Assembly: GCF_024330105.1 (NCBI RefSeq)
Contig: NZ_JANDHW010000003.1
Span: 186,001 to 250,000, forward strand
From: Coprobacter tertius
GTDB taxonomy: Bacteria; Bacteroidota; Bacteroidia; Bacteroidales; Coprobacteraceae
DNA: 64,000 nt
Direction: 5' to 3'
This document shows positions 1-9,540 of the stretch, one piece after another. Under the pieces are notes generated by a model, which worked only from the letters and a program-made list of their open reading frames with translations, was not told where the DNA came from and did no database searches. Positions within the stretch are counted from its first letter, which is position 1. Each line of letters begins with the position of its first letter. The position numbers and the translations under genes are program-made.

Positions 1-604
1 AATTCCAACCTGCCCCGTTCTTGCCGGCATTACCTCGGTTACGTGCGTATGCCCGGAAATTGGTAAGGCTGATAACCGTAGCAGGCATACCTATAAGCGA
101 CTTAAATGTACCGTCTTTGCTTGCGTCGTTGTTACCCCCTCGGAAAGCTGCGGAAGTGTTTACGACGCTTGCAAGTTTCGGCGTAGCCGATACGGTGCGG
201 TCTACGGCTGCTTCATAAGCCGAACGATAGGCAAGCGGTACCAAGTGGAACCCCGGTAATGCGTGTTCAGAAAGAAGACAGCGAAATTTAGTACCGTCTA
301 CTTCGAACTTGCGGTAGTGGGCCGGTATTTCTACCATTACCTGCCCGTCGGTACCGTCAAGTTTGGCAGCCGCCCCCGTATCGCGCTTGGTGCTGTCGTT
401 CGCATGAAGGTAGTAAGCCACCGTTCCGTTATCGCGCAAGATACAACGGCGCATTTTACTTTGAATAGGCAGCGAAACGTGAAGTTCCGGGCGACCAATT
501 CGGGTACAAGCCGAAGAAGCTACGTTAGAATCCCATTCTATACCGTAGTAGTAATCGTAGGGAAACGTCGGCTTCGTGTTTCCTACTCCAATCAATAAAC
601 CCAT
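1..604 (-). CDS. Tail fibre or receptor-binding type protein (3' end off window)
   Basis: An open frame starts at the ATG at 604-602 and is still open at base 1, giving 201 visible codons. The visible part begins MGLLIGVGNTKPTFPYDYYY and near the edge carries an aromatic and basic stretch FRAYARNRGN ending in GWN. That pattern occurs in adhesin-like phage tail proteins with a C-type-lectin or formylglycine-enzyme-like fold, some of which are diversified by retroelements. The gene is the most distal tail gene visible, downstream of the hub protein, which fits a host-recognition role. The fold is inferred from the motif only. The stop codon of the preceding gene is 13 bases upstream, so the two are co-transcribed. 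Confidence 0.55.
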   Translation of the reverse strand, partial: MGLLIGVGNTKPTFPYDYYYGIEWDSNVASSACTRIGRPELHVSLPIQSKMRRCILRDNGTVAYYLHANDSTKRDTGAAAKLDGTDGQVMVEIPAHYRKFEVDGTKFRCLLSEHALPGFHLVPLAYRSAYEAAVDRTVSATPKLASVVNTSAAFRGGNNDASKDGTFKSLIGMPATVISLTNFRAYARNRGNAGKNGAGWN

Positions 605-617
605 AGCCGTATAAGAT

Positions 618-887
618 TTAGTACCCCCACACAAGGGTAGCGTTAATACTCGTTTGCTTAATCTCGCGGACTATTTCGGGGTTCCAGCCTGTTTCGAAGC
701 GCGTAGCTACGAACTTGCCCGGCTCCATGCCCCAAAGGTTTACTTCAAGAACTACGGCGGTTTCTCCGTCGTTCTTAATGTTAAATGGCGTATCTTCCAT
801 TTTGAAGTTACCCGTACTTAGCCCTTCAATGGGGCCAATTCTTCCAATTTGGGCGGAAACCGTTTCGCCCCCTCTCGTTGTACTCAT
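618..887 (-). CDS. Small tail-associated structural protein, 89 aa
   Basis: I do not recognise a named family. The protein is rich in alternating hydrophobic and polar residues, typical of a small beta-sandwich, and has no membrane segment or signal peptide. It lies between the Tal-like hub and the receptor-binding type protein, which suggests a small baseplate or fibre-attachment component. A good AGGAG ribosome-binding site lies just before the ATG, unusual in Bacteroidetes where Shine-Dalgarno sites are often weak. A candidate promoter with palindrome lies about 40 bases upstream, so this gene may begin its own transcript. Confidence 0.6.
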   Translation of the reverse strand: MSTTRGGETVSAQIGRIGPIEGLSTGNFKMEDTPFNIKNDGETAVVLEVNLWGMEPGKFVATRFETGWNPEIVREIKQTSINATLVWGY

Positions 888-909
888 TTCTCCTATTTTT
901 TAAGTTACA

Positions 910-943
910 CAAAAATACCCACTCGCGTATTATAATAATACGC
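910..943 (-). promoter_or_regulatory. Palindrome plus promoter-like box before the distal tail genes
   Basis: The sequence holds GCGTATTA-TAA-TAATACGC at 925-943, two perfect 8-base arms. On the minus strand it is followed after 7 bases by TATTTTTG (917-910), a match to the Bacteroidetes -7 box TAnnTTTG. There is no good -33 box; the palindrome covers that area. The arrangement closely repeats at 24475-24510, including the flank TATTTTTG[T/C]GTAAC. I infer a phage promoter governed by a dimeric regulator. Confidence 0.6.
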
Positions 944-971
944 TTGTTGGTAAAATATTAAAAACTCACAA

Positions 972-3917
972 CTATTGCCAAGTCTTTTCTAATATGTCAG
1001 TACCCCAATTTAATACAATCCAATATGGTTGCCCATTGGAATAAGGAACGCATAGTAATTCTATAACTCGCCCTAATATTTGTATGGCAAAAGGGTCGGT
1101 TTCATCTATTGTTCCGGTTTTAGGCTTTCCGCCAATACCTATATAACTCGATTGGGATGCCGAGGATACAAGTAGTACCGTCTTTGCAAAAGAGGCCGGC
1201 GTTCTTGTATAGGGCGGGAATCTATTATTTAAGATAGTTATACGCGCCCCGATATACTTTTCATCGAATGGTAATTCTATCCAATCTTCGTAAGAATGGT
1301 AGGTATCTTCAAGGCCGGACGAAACGATATTTAGGTTTTCTTTTATCTGGAATACGTGCCTTGTTGAGTTCCAAACCGCGTCCGAATCTCCAAGATAAAT
1401 AAAAGGTGTTTGTAAATATCCTGCGAAAATACCTTTTGAAGTATACATAGAACCGTCCTGTAACACCCTAAAAGGTGCGGACGCGCGATTGGCTTTTGTC
1501 GCCCCCGCCCAAAACCTAACGCTTGTTTCGCTGGTTCCTTCGCCCGTAATTCCCGCTTTAATTGTACTGTCGTTTCCGGCAAGTTGTACGGTACCGGAAG
1601 TAACTATACCACCATTTATTACGGTCTGCGTATTGTCGTATTCTACTGCTTCTACCCAATCGGAAGCAACGAAATTCCCCGTAGTTCGGGTTACATTACA
1701 CTTACGTAATACTTTCCCGTCTACCCAAATATCGCCTTTTTTATACGGCGGTATTGGCTGGGCCGTATATACCTTATTATTGTCGCCTATCATTTCTTCA
1801 AGGTCGGCAACGTCCTTTATAGAACCGTCCGAAGAAACGAATTTTATATTACCGCCGATTTCGCCCGCGTCCAAATCAAAATAAGTTTGTCCGTCCGCGC
1901 TTTGAACACGTCCCGTAGTAAGAAAACGCCCGTTAATGGTAGTCGCGCCATAAGTAAGGGCAATAAGACGCGCCGGCCGTTTCCCGTCGGTGTCCGTTAT
2001 CGCGCTGCTTAGGCTTCCCACCAAGAAATAGTAATATGTCGGGTCGCTGTCTACCTTTCGTTGTACTGTATCGAAAACGATGTTTCCGGCCGTACCGGTC
2101 TTTTGGCAACGGGCGTATATGTAGTACACCGTCCCGCTTACAAGGTTCGAAAAGGTGGCCGTATTTAGCTGCCAACTTTTTACGGTTTCCGCTATCGTAT
2201 AGTGAACCAACGTACCGCCTACCACCTTTACCGTATTGGGATTCCCTTCGTAGTTCGGTTCAAAGCGGGTGTTCTGTAATACGAACTGCTGGGAACGTGC
2301 GCCGGTGGCTAACATGGTCGTTTCAATCGAAAGCGGCTTTATCTTCTCGCTGTAATAGTGGCCTTCGGGGTCGAACACGTTAGCTAATACCTCTTGGCTG
2401 GCTTTCCAATTGCGGCGGGCCTTCGATGGGTCGGCAAGGTCGTTTATCTCTATAACATTGTCGATTTTCTGCAAGTCTTCGATAACGCGGGTTATCGTCG
2501 TTTTGGTTACGCTATCGCCCAAGGTTATATTATACTTGTATTCCCGCAGCAAATCGCGCGTAAAGGCCGTAATTCGTACCGATTTGTTTACGCCTATGTC
2601 TTCATCTTCCACCGGGATATAATCGCCGACGGCGAAAAGGTTTACTACGGTCAATTCGCCGGCGAACTGACGTATAAAATTTTCGTCGATACTTAACCCG
2701 TACTGTACTTGCGGCTGGCTGTATTCGGCTATTGCCTTGTTGCCTTCCGCAAGGAGTTTGTTTTCCGCGTCGGTCTTGTAAGCGTCCGGCAAATTTATAT
2801 CCGTGAAGAAATACTTATCGCCTACGCCGAACTGAAACGCCGCACTTGTTTCGCTGGGGAACTTCATGCCGTTTTCGTCCGTGAACGGTACCACCTGTAT
2901 TTCCTTCGTCGCGTGGTCGTACTTGTGTATGTCAAATTCATAGCCTGCCAAGTTTCCGGTAGTGAACTTTACCTTTGCAGTAGCTCCGTCGATAAGCCAC
3001 TTTGTATTACCCGCGCTATCCTTTTCGTTAAGGTCGAAGTTCATAGTAGCGTCCTTAAAAGCATAATACGCGCTTCCGGCGGCTGTTACTTCGCCGTAGC
3101 GTTCGGGTCTAATGTCGTCGAATATCTTTGTATTCTCCTTCAAACCGTACGCCGCAATAGCAGCCGCGTTTTCAATGTAGGAAGCGTTCTTAGCCTTTCC
3201 CGGAAGACAAAGGCGGGAATAGCGGTATTTGTTCCCAAGATTGCTATTACCACCATAAACGTACAGGCGGGTAACTACGTTCTTGGAATTGATATTTTGG
3301 CGCGTCAATTCGTAAAGCCCGCCGGTACGACCGTACCGGAAGGTATAGGGGAAGTTTACCCCGGCCGTTTTGATATTGAGCGTACGAACCCCGTTAGCTT
3401 GGGTAATCTCAAATTCGGTACCCCATTGCGTACAGAAGTCCTGCAATACTTCCAAGCAATTCTTTTCCGTATAGGTAAGCGTTTTATACTCCGTATTGGC
3501 CGGGAAAATGCCTAACACCCATTTACCCGGATATACGCGGGTAAGGTTCCCGATAAGAATACCTAAGAAGTCTTCTAAATCGCCCGTAAAGCTATCTAAT
3601 ACGGTATCGTCCGGTAACAAAAATTGCACGTCTATTAACTCGTACTGTACGCCTTCGAAAGTAAGGGTATATTCGAAATTCCGGTTTCCGGTCTTCTTAA
3701 TACCCGGAAGCTGGTTAAGGGTATAGGTCTTCCCGTAAACGTCTATTTGGTCGCCCAAATGGAAGGTTAAGGGCGTGGCACTTTTAACGGTTATCGCCAC
3801 CGTATCGGCCCCCAACAGCGTAATACTCTGTTCGGCCTTGGTAACGCCGGATTTACGCGCCCGTGAGGTCAAAAGGGCCGTAGTCCCGTCCGGGTGTCTT
3901 ACTATAATTTGTTCCAT
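972..3917 (-). CDS. Tail tip / baseplate hub protein (Tal-like), 981 aa
   Basis: This is a large tail protein directly downstream of the Dit-like gene, the standard place of the tail-associated (Tal, prophage tail endopeptidase) protein. The first 420 or so residues show the alternating beta pattern of hub proteins, with the stretch DQIDVYGKTYTLNQL near residue 60. The second half is fibre-like and includes PPYKKGDIWVDG, a motif common in long phage tip proteins. It should form the tail tip, hold the receptor-binding proteins and possibly close the tail tube. I see no clear peptidoglycan hydrolase motif. The start overlaps the end of the upstream gene by 16 bases. The role rests on position and general sequence pattern. 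Confidence 0.7.
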   Translation of the reverse strand: MEQIIVRHPDGTTALLTSRARKSGVTKAEQSITLLGADTVAITVKSATPLTFHLGDQIDVYGKTYTLNQLPGIKKTGNRNFEYTLTFEGVQYELIDVQFLLPDDTVLDSFTGDLEDFLGILIGNLTRVYPGKWVLGIFPANTEYKTLTYTEKNCLEVLQDFCTQWGTEFEITQANGVRTLNIKTAGVNFPYTFRYGRTGGLYELTRQNINSKNVVTRLYVYGGNSNLGNKYRYSRLCLPGKAKNASYIENAAAIAAYGLKENTKIFDDIRPERYGEVTAAGSAYYAFKDATMNFDLNEKDSAGNTKWLIDGATAKVKFTTGNLAGYEFDIHKYDHATKEIQVVPFTDENGMKFPSETSAAFQFGVGDKYFFTDINLPDAYKTDAENKLLAEGNKAIAEYSQPQVQYGLSIDENFIRQFAGELTVVNLFAVGDYIPVEDEDIGVNKSVRITAFTRDLLREYKYNITLGDSVTKTTITRVIEDLQKIDNVIEINDLADPSKARRNWKASQEVLANVFDPEGHYYSEKIKPLSIETTMLATGARSQQFVLQNTRFEPNYEGNPNTVKVVGGTLVHYTIAETVKSWQLNTATFSNLVSGTVYYIYARCQKTGTAGNIVFDTVQRKVDSDPTYYYFLVGSLSSAITDTDGKRPARLIALTYGATTINGRFLTTGRVQSADGQTYFDLDAGEIGGNIKFVSSDGSIKDVADLEEMIGDNNKVYTAQPIPPYKKGDIWVDGKVLRKCNVTRTTGNFVASDWVEAVEYDNTQTVINGGIVTSGTVQLAGNDSTIKAGITGEGTSETSVRFWAGATKANRASAPFRVLQDGSMYTSKGIFAGYLQTPFIYLGDSDAVWNSTRHVFQIKENLNIVSSGLEDTYHSYEDWIELPFDEKYIGARITILNNRFPPYTRTPASFAKTVLLVSSASQSSYIGIGGKPKTGTIDETDPFAIQILGRVIELLCVPYSNGQPYWIVLNWGTDILEKTWQ

Positions 3918-5110
3918 ACGATAATACCGTTAGTAGTGAAACTTTCTATTTCTTCGATAACGCCAGCGACAATGGCGTAAAAAATTCCGTCGGTCGTATA
4001 TTCGTGGCTGGTTGTTACGTCGGTTCCGTAAACGTCGTTCGTTTGGGTTCCGTCGCCCCAAAAGATAGTAACCGCCTTCTTGCTGGTTAGGGTAATCGTT
4101 AGCGTCTTCGTATCATTGCTTAAACGCTGGTGCCGTACGATACGCTTTACCGGGTCGGGTTCCTTCAACTTCAAGGTAAAGGTTCCTACCATAAGGTCGT
4201 CATTCCAACGCTTGCTAATGGCTACCCCGTTTTCGTTATAGACTTCGTAAAGCAACGGTTTTGTAGGGTGTATATCTACCATAAGCCGCTGGGTATTGGG
4301 CCGGCTGAATACGTCCAAGAAATCGTTTAGCTTCGTAACAAAGTCTACCTTCCCGTTCGCTTTCATAAAGCAATTAAGGGTTATTTCGCGGGGTTGCAGT
4401 ATCTTGTTTTCAAGGTCTACTATCTCCCCGTGATAATCCGGCCAATCGACGGAAACCGGGGCTTTCATCTTGGGCCGGTCAAGAAGTCCGCTACTTTCGC
4501 TTACATAAATATCCCAAGCCTTAAAATCGGTTCCGTCTATGCTGTAAGCCAATTGCGCCACCGTAGCGATACTATCGGTAATTTCCGCCTGCGTTAAAGC
4601 GGTGTTATAGACCTTCAATTCGTCGATACAACCGTACCCGTTGGCGGTCGTATAAATGTCTTGCAGGATAGCGAAACCGGTAGGCTGGGCCGGCAGCGTA
4701 ATGGTCTGCACTAATGCGGTATCAAGGTAAATGCGGATTGTTAGGCCCTCTTTAACGATAACCCAATAGCCCCAAGTATCGGCCGCAAGGTTAAACCACG
4801 CTTCCGTATAACCTTCCAACGCTTCCCACCGTGCGAAAAATCCGATACGTTTGCCTGTAAAACCGTCCGGGAAGGCCGAACGCTTCAACCAAGCAAGAAG
4901 GGTAAAGTTTCCGGTAAGGGGAATTACGTTTTTGTCTATATCGCAATGCCCGCTACCGTCGAACTTTATACAATTGCCTTGCTTTCCGCCGGTAAAATCC
5001 GCTTCTACTACCGTACCGTCCGCCCGTGTCTTGCTGTAATCGTAGGCAACGGTAGAACCGGCCGCTTCGTCGAAAGGCATATTTAGGATAATGTTACTTT
5101 CGTCTGCCAT
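3902..5110 (-). CDS. Distal tail (Dit-like) protein with N-terminal LamG domain, 402 aa
   Basis: The first 190 residues look like a concanavalin A/laminin G jellyroll: MPFDEAAGS, CIKFDGSGHCDI, NFTLLAWLKR and a closing GCIDELKVYNTALT are typical of LamG_3 domains, which bind glycans. The remaining half resembles a distal tail protein, with strands such as REITLNCFMKA and VGTFTLKLKEPDP. Dit forms the hexameric ring between tail tube and hub. A carbohydrate-binding domain on Dit would place sugar-binding sites around the tail tip and could help the phage stick to capsule or mucus. The gene sits between a small tail gene and the hub gene, as expected for Dit. The domain assignments are my reading of patterns, not a search. 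Confidence 0.7.
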   Translation of the reverse strand: MADESNIILNMPFDEAAGSTVAYDYSKTRADGTVVEADFTGGKQGNCIKFDGSGHCDIDKNVIPLTGNFTLLAWLKRSAFPDGFTGKRIGFFARWEALEGYTEAWFNLAADTWGYWVIVKEGLTIRIYLDTALVQTITLPAQPTGFAILQDIYTTANGYGCIDELKVYNTALTQAEITDSIATVAQLAYSIDGTDFKAWDIYVSESSGLLDRPKMKAPVSVDWPDYHGEIVDLENKILQPREITLNCFMKANGKVDFVTKLNDFLDVFSRPNTQRLMVDIHPTKPLLYEVYNENGVAISKRWNDDLMVGTFTLKLKEPDPVKRIVRHQRLSNDTKTLTITLTSKKAVTIFWGDGTQTNDVYGTDVTTSHEYTTDGIFYAIVAGVIEEIESFTTNGIIVWNKL

Positions 5111-5111
5111 A

Positions 5112-5630
5112 TCAATACGTTTTAGTCGTTTTACGAATAACTTTTATTATCGCGTGCCCTTCGCCGTCGCCGGTGGTGGTCGTCAAGTTCCCGCCGTAGT
5201 GGTTTACGCAAATCTTCGCGTTGTCCCGTGCTTCTACCTCTACGGTGGTATCGTCGAACACGTCTACCATGACGAAGGAATTACCGGTAGCAAGAACCTT
5301 TAACCGGCTTTGGTGCTTTACGAATATCTGCCCGACGTTCCAACCGTCGTAAGTGGCTGTACCCTCGCAATGCCCAAGGGCTACTACGTGCCGGAAGTTT
5401 CCGGCCGTAATAGCTCGGTCGAGGAATACGCCGTAGGCTTCGCAAGTGCCTACGAAGTGCCGGCGTATAAATTCATTGCTGGGGTACTCGTTGCTTAGGC
5501 AGAAGTCGATACCTTCAAGGTACATTTTTATAAGTTTGTCTTTCTCCTTGGTGTCTATAAGGCGGTCGTACCATTCTTCGCAAATGCCTTTCTTTTTGGC
5601 GTCGCGGGCCAATTGTTTATTTACTTTCAT
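5112..5630 (-). CDS. Conserved phage tail-region protein, 172 aa
   Basis: I do not recognise a characterised family. The N-terminal 70 residues are charged and helical; the C-terminal 100 residues are rich in beta-forming residues with repeated short turns, for example VDVFDDTTVEVEARDNA, suggesting a beta-helix or solenoid-like part. It lies tightly between the tape measure gene (4 bases) and the Dit-like gene (1 base), so it is certainly translated as part of the tail operon. A role in tail tip assembly is inferred from position. Confidence 0.6.
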   Translation of the reverse strand: MKVNKQLARDAKKKGICEEWYDRLIDTKEKDKLIKMYLEGIDFCLSNEYPSNEFIRRHFVGTCEAYGVFLDRAITAGNFRHVVALGHCEGTATYDGWNVGQIFVKHQSRLKVLATGNSFVMVDVFDDTTVEVEARDNAKICVNHYGGNLTTTTGDGEGHAIIKVIRKTTKTY

Positions 5631-5634
5631 ATCG

Positions 5635-8600
5635 CTACATTGTTATTCCTTGCGCCCGTAACGGGTCGGACGCACTTCCCGAAGTATTTTTTTCTATCTG
5701 TTCAAGGTACCGGTTCGATACGCTTAGTTTGCCGTCGATATTGGCAAGGTGTATAAGCTGCTGGCGCAAAACCTCTATTTGTTGTACTTGGTTTACACGC
5801 ACGGCGTTCGTTTGTCCGGCCAATAAATCTATACTTTCTTGGCTGGCTCCCTTAATGGCTCCCGATAGGCTCGTAGTGGGGTCGCCTGTATCGTCCAAGT
5901 CCTTAAACAAATCTTCGTACAATTTCAAGGCTTCGGCGTACCCTTGGGCTATCGAGTTTACCCTATCCTTAAACCGCTGTTGTTCTTCCGGGGTCAAGCC
6001 GTCGAAGGAACCGCCGCCTTCTTCATCGAAACCCATATCGCGATGCAACTGCTTTACGGCACTTTGTAGCTGCTGTTCAAGAAATTGTTTCTTTAAGGCG
6101 TTCTTTACGGCATTACCTAATACTTGGTTCGTAACCTTTTCAATCGCATTTTTTACATTGTCGCTATTGAATCCGTCCGCGTAGGCTTCGGCTATCGCGT
6201 CGGACAATTGCGTAGCCAAGTCCTTCGCCGAAGTCTGCGTAACGCTTTCCGTAATTTCGGCTATGGTATCTTCGATTTGGCGGCCTAATTCTTCGTATTG
6301 TTCCTTGTATTGGTTTACCTTGCCGCTATCGGTTTTCTTCTTCCCTTCTTCCTCTTGCCACATGGCCCGCAAGTGCGCTTGTTGTTCGCGCATATTGTTG
6401 ATAAGGGCCTTTTGGTTGTCGTAAACCGATTCGCCTAACGCCTTATCTACGGCGTGTTCGAGTGCTTTATACACTCGTTCCAATTCTTCGACGGCGGCCG
6501 CGTGCTTCTTAATGGCACGTTCGGCCCGGCGGTCGCGGAAGTTGAACACTTCGAACGCGGAAGAAATAAGGCCGATACTACCCTGTATAATCCCCAGCGG
6601 GTTGCCGGTTGCGATACCGGTAGCCAACTGCCCGGCGGAACCTATCATTTCGCCGATGTCGCCTAAAAGCTGCTGGGTTACTTCGTCGCCGGCAAGCCCC
6701 ATATTCGAAAGCGCACCCGTAACCGCGTCGAACGAACCTTTTACCAAATCGGCCGTAGCCCCTACACTTTTGAATACTTCGGATAGGTTCGCTTTGCTTG
6801 CGTCCTTCTTATAGTCCTTCAAAGCCGTAGAAAGGGCCTTAAACGGGTTGCGGGTCTGTACTTCGTCCTTGGCTTCCCGTAGCTTGCTTAAAACTACGTC
6901 TAAGTCTTTCGGGTCGAGTTCTACGCCTAATTGGGCTTTTTGCGCTTCTATCTTGGCTATAAGGGCCTGTATTTGCGCCGTCGTAAGGTCGTCAAGGTTC
7001 CCGAAAAGTTGTTCCCAAGCCCCGCTATCCTGCAATTCTTGCAATGCGGCTGACGAAAGGGCCTTATTCTTTGCTTCCTGCAAACGCGCTACTAATTCTT
7101 CGTTCTTCTGCTCGGTCGCCAAGGCTATTTTTTCGTCGTATTGGGCGGAAATATCGGCGCATTTCTGTTGGTAGGTTTTGTATTCCTCTACCAATGCGTC
7201 GTAGTCCGTTGTCTGCTTTAACTGCTGGGTGGTATCGAGCGTTTTTAACTGTGTTTCGAGTATTTTCTTTCGCTCTGCGTCCGTTTCCTTCTCTATCGCT
7301 ATTTCCAATTCCCTACGGCGGGTTTGGTACGATAATTCCGCGTCTATTTTACTTTGCAAATAGTCGTTATAATCGCGCATGGCCTTCGCGTAGTCCTCTT
7401 GGGCCTGCGTCGCTATATTCGCTTGCTCGGTGTCTAAAACTGCCCCTTTTTCCTTGGTTAGTCCGCTATCGTCCGTTTCGAGTTCTTTACGTTTGTCGGC
7501 GATAATCGCCAACTTTTCTACAAGGGTATCGGCTAACGAAATCTGTTTTTCCAAACTCTTGGTATAACCGTCCATGTAAGTATCTTTTTCGATACTTACA
7601 AGCTCGTTAGACACTACCGATATTTTCTTATTCCGGTCGGCCGTTTCCGGAAATGCTTCCAACTCCCGTTTAAGGTTTTTAAGGTAGGCTTCGTAACTTT
7701 CGCCGTCGGCCAATAATCCGGCAAATTCCGTCTTCGCGCTATTCCGTATATCTTCGTTCGTGGAATTTAGCCAATTGGCGTACTCTTGGTATTTCTTTTT
7801 TCGTTGCTCTAACTTCTCCGTAAACGGGTCTTTCTCCTTATCGCCGCCGGTATCGGTGGCCGTCAAGTCTATTTTTTTAAGTAATGCTTCCTGCTCTTGG
7901 ATTTGCTTTAACAACGCCGTCCGTTCCGTATCGGTGGCCGCTTCCTTATACTTCGTTTTCAAGGCGGAAATAGTCTTTTCCAAAGCCGCTATACTGCCTT
8001 CCGCTATTTGCTCCGAACCGGCACCTATGAAAGCCAATATTTCGCGTTCTTTATCGGAAAATTCTACTTGCTGGCGTACCAATGCTTCGTACTCTCTTTC
8101 GGCCTTCTCTACGGCTGCTTCTGCCTTCTGCCAATTGCTGGATTTTTCCAAAACAACCCCTTTTCGCTGCACGCCGTAACCGTCCGTATAGGTTCCCTTC
8201 TTCGATACATACGCTTTCGGGGTGGCTTCTAATTCCTGCTGGGCCTGTAATACTTCCTTGTATTTTTCTACGGCCAATTCCTGTACGGCCAAAGCCTTAG
8301 CACGCTGTAAACAGGCTTCTATAAACTTGGATTTATTGGCTACTAACAAATCTTCCGCGTCTTTTACCGTTCTAATGGAAAATCCCAAATCATCGAAGCG
8401 GTCTTTATTGTCTTCGATAAATTTGTTTTTCGCGTTCATGTCGTTGCCGAGCTTATTCCAAGCGTAGGCAAGTTCGTTAATAGCCGCTATGGGTTCTACG
8501 GCCGTTTCTACGACCTTCGAATTAAATTCTTCTTGCGCTTTCTTGGCTTCCCTCGTTTTGCTTATGTACTTCGATACAAGGGTAATTACCGCTGTAATCG

Positions 8601-9540
8601 CTACCGAAAGCCCCAAGGTAAGAGTAGCCATTAACGCCTTTGCCGCAACGTTAGAAATACCCAGCGCAACGCTCATACGGGTAATAGCTGCCGTATAAAG
8701 GTCTTTTGCCTTACGAAGCGTTACTAACATAAATGCTTCGTCTTTGTCTAACATTAACTGAACTTCGCGTAAGCCTATGGTTATAGCCATTAAAGACTGA
8801 ATTTTAACCATAATCTTTTGCATATTCTCGTTTTCGCCGGCAAACAGGCTTACCGCACCTTGGGCGGCGGAAAAGGCACCGGCAACGCCGGAAATACCGG
8901 AAATAAGACCTTCCCAGCCGCGTTCGCCTTTCTTCAAAATATTAGCCTGCGTGGTTACTGCGTCCATAGCTTCGCTAAGCTGGCCGAACCGTGCCTGTAA
9001 TTTGGCGTACGCTTCCGAATTGGTTTCGCCGGCAAGTTCCATAGCGGCCAATTCCTCGCGTACTTCCCGTAGCTGGGTGCGGAAGGTCTTTTGCGCTGCT
9101 GCGTTCTTCTGTACTTCTTCGTAACGCTTCTTAAATGCGCGTTCTTCCTCGGCGAGTGCGTCGGCCGATTCTCCAATTTCTTGTAATAGACGTTCGCGTA
9201 ATCTTATTTCTTCTACTATTTTTTGCTGTTCCTTCGTTCTATGTCCAGACTGCCCGTAAACCGTACTATATATACCCCCGGCTTCGGCTCCAAGTCTTGC
9301 ATATTCCTTTTTCAAATCGGAAATAGCATTACTATGGGTTGCCGCCATAGCGTCAATGTCCCTAAATGCTGCGTCGATTTGGGCGGCAATTTCCTTAAAG
9401 GCGGCTTCCATTTGTTCGCCACCTTCTACGGTTGCGTTAGTGAATCCTTGTATTCGCCTTTTTGTTTCGTCCAATGCGCTATTTATTTGCCCGTTATTCG
9501 CAATTATATCGAACTCCAAGGCACCGCCTTTTATATTCAT
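5635..9540 (-). CDS. Tape measure protein, 1301 aa
   Basis: The length, long coiled-coil stretches and several hydrophobic segments are those of a tape measure protein, which sets tail length and is ejected with the DNA. Coiled coil dominates residues 30-210 and 440-900. Hydrophobic helices occur near residues 215-235, 300-335 (LGLSVAITAVITLV) and about 960-1000 (GLISSAFEVF). It follows the frameshifted tail chaperone pair, exactly the usual gene order, and its ATG overlaps the stop of the frameshift product (ATGA at 9540-9537). If tail length scales at roughly 1.5 angstrom per residue, this would give a tail near 200 nm. Confidence 0.9.
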   Translation of the reverse strand: MNIKGGALEFDIIANNGQINSALDETKRRIQGFTNATVEGGEQMEAAFKEIAAQIDAAFRDIDAMAATHSNAISDLKKEYARLGAEAGGIYSTVYGQSGHRTKEQQKIVEEIRLRERLLQEIGESADALAEEERAFKKRYEEVQKNAAAQKTFRTQLREVREELAAMELAGETNSEAYAKLQARFGQLSEAMDAVTTQANILKKGERGWEGLISGISGVAGAFSAAQGAVSLFAGENENMQKIMVKIQSLMAITIGLREVQLMLDKDEAFMLVTLRKAKDLYTAAITRMSVALGISNVAAKALMATLTLGLSVAITAVITLVSKYISKTREAKKAQEEFNSKVVETAVEPIAAINELAYAWNKLGNDMNAKNKFIEDNKDRFDDLGFSIRTVKDAEDLLVANKSKFIEACLQRAKALAVQELAVEKYKEVLQAQQELEATPKAYVSKKGTYTDGYGVQRKGVVLEKSSNWQKAEAAVEKAEREYEALVRQQVEFSDKEREILAFIGAGSEQIAEGSIAALEKTISALKTKYKEAATDTERTALLKQIQEQEALLKKIDLTATDTGGDKEKDPFTEKLEQRKKKYQEYANWLNSTNEDIRNSAKTEFAGLLADGESYEAYLKNLKRELEAFPETADRNKKISVVSNELVSIEKDTYMDGYTKSLEKQISLADTLVEKLAIIADKRKELETDDSGLTKEKGAVLDTEQANIATQAQEDYAKAMRDYNDYLQSKIDAELSYQTRRRELEIAIEKETDAERKKILETQLKTLDTTQQLKQTTDYDALVEEYKTYQQKCADISAQYDEKIALATEQKNEELVARLQEAKNKALSSAALQELQDSGAWEQLFGNLDDLTTAQIQALIAKIEAQKAQLGVELDPKDLDVVLSKLREAKDEVQTRNPFKALSTALKDYKKDASKANLSEVFKSVGATADLVKGSFDAVTGALSNMGLAGDEVTQQLLGDIGEMIGSAGQLATGIATGNPLGIIQGSIGLISSAFEVFNFRDRRAERAIKKHAAAVEELERVYKALEHAVDKALGESVYDNQKALINNMREQQAHLRAMWQEEEGKKKTDSGKVNQYKEQYEELGRQIEDTIAEITESVTQTSAKDLATQLSDAIAEAYADGFNSDNVKNAIEKVTNQVLGNAVKNALKKQFLEQQLQSAVKQLHRDMGFDEEGGGSFDGLTPEEQQRFKDRVNSIAQGYAEALKLYEDLFKDLDDTGDPTTSLSGAIKGASQESIDLLAGQTNAVRVNQVQQIEVLRQQLIHLANIDGKLSVSNRYLEQIEKNTSGSASDPLRAQGITM

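Noticed and set aside
2709-3515. 268-codon plus-strand frame opposite the hub protein
   Set aside because: Shadow of the Tal-like gene; composition follows the antisense codons.
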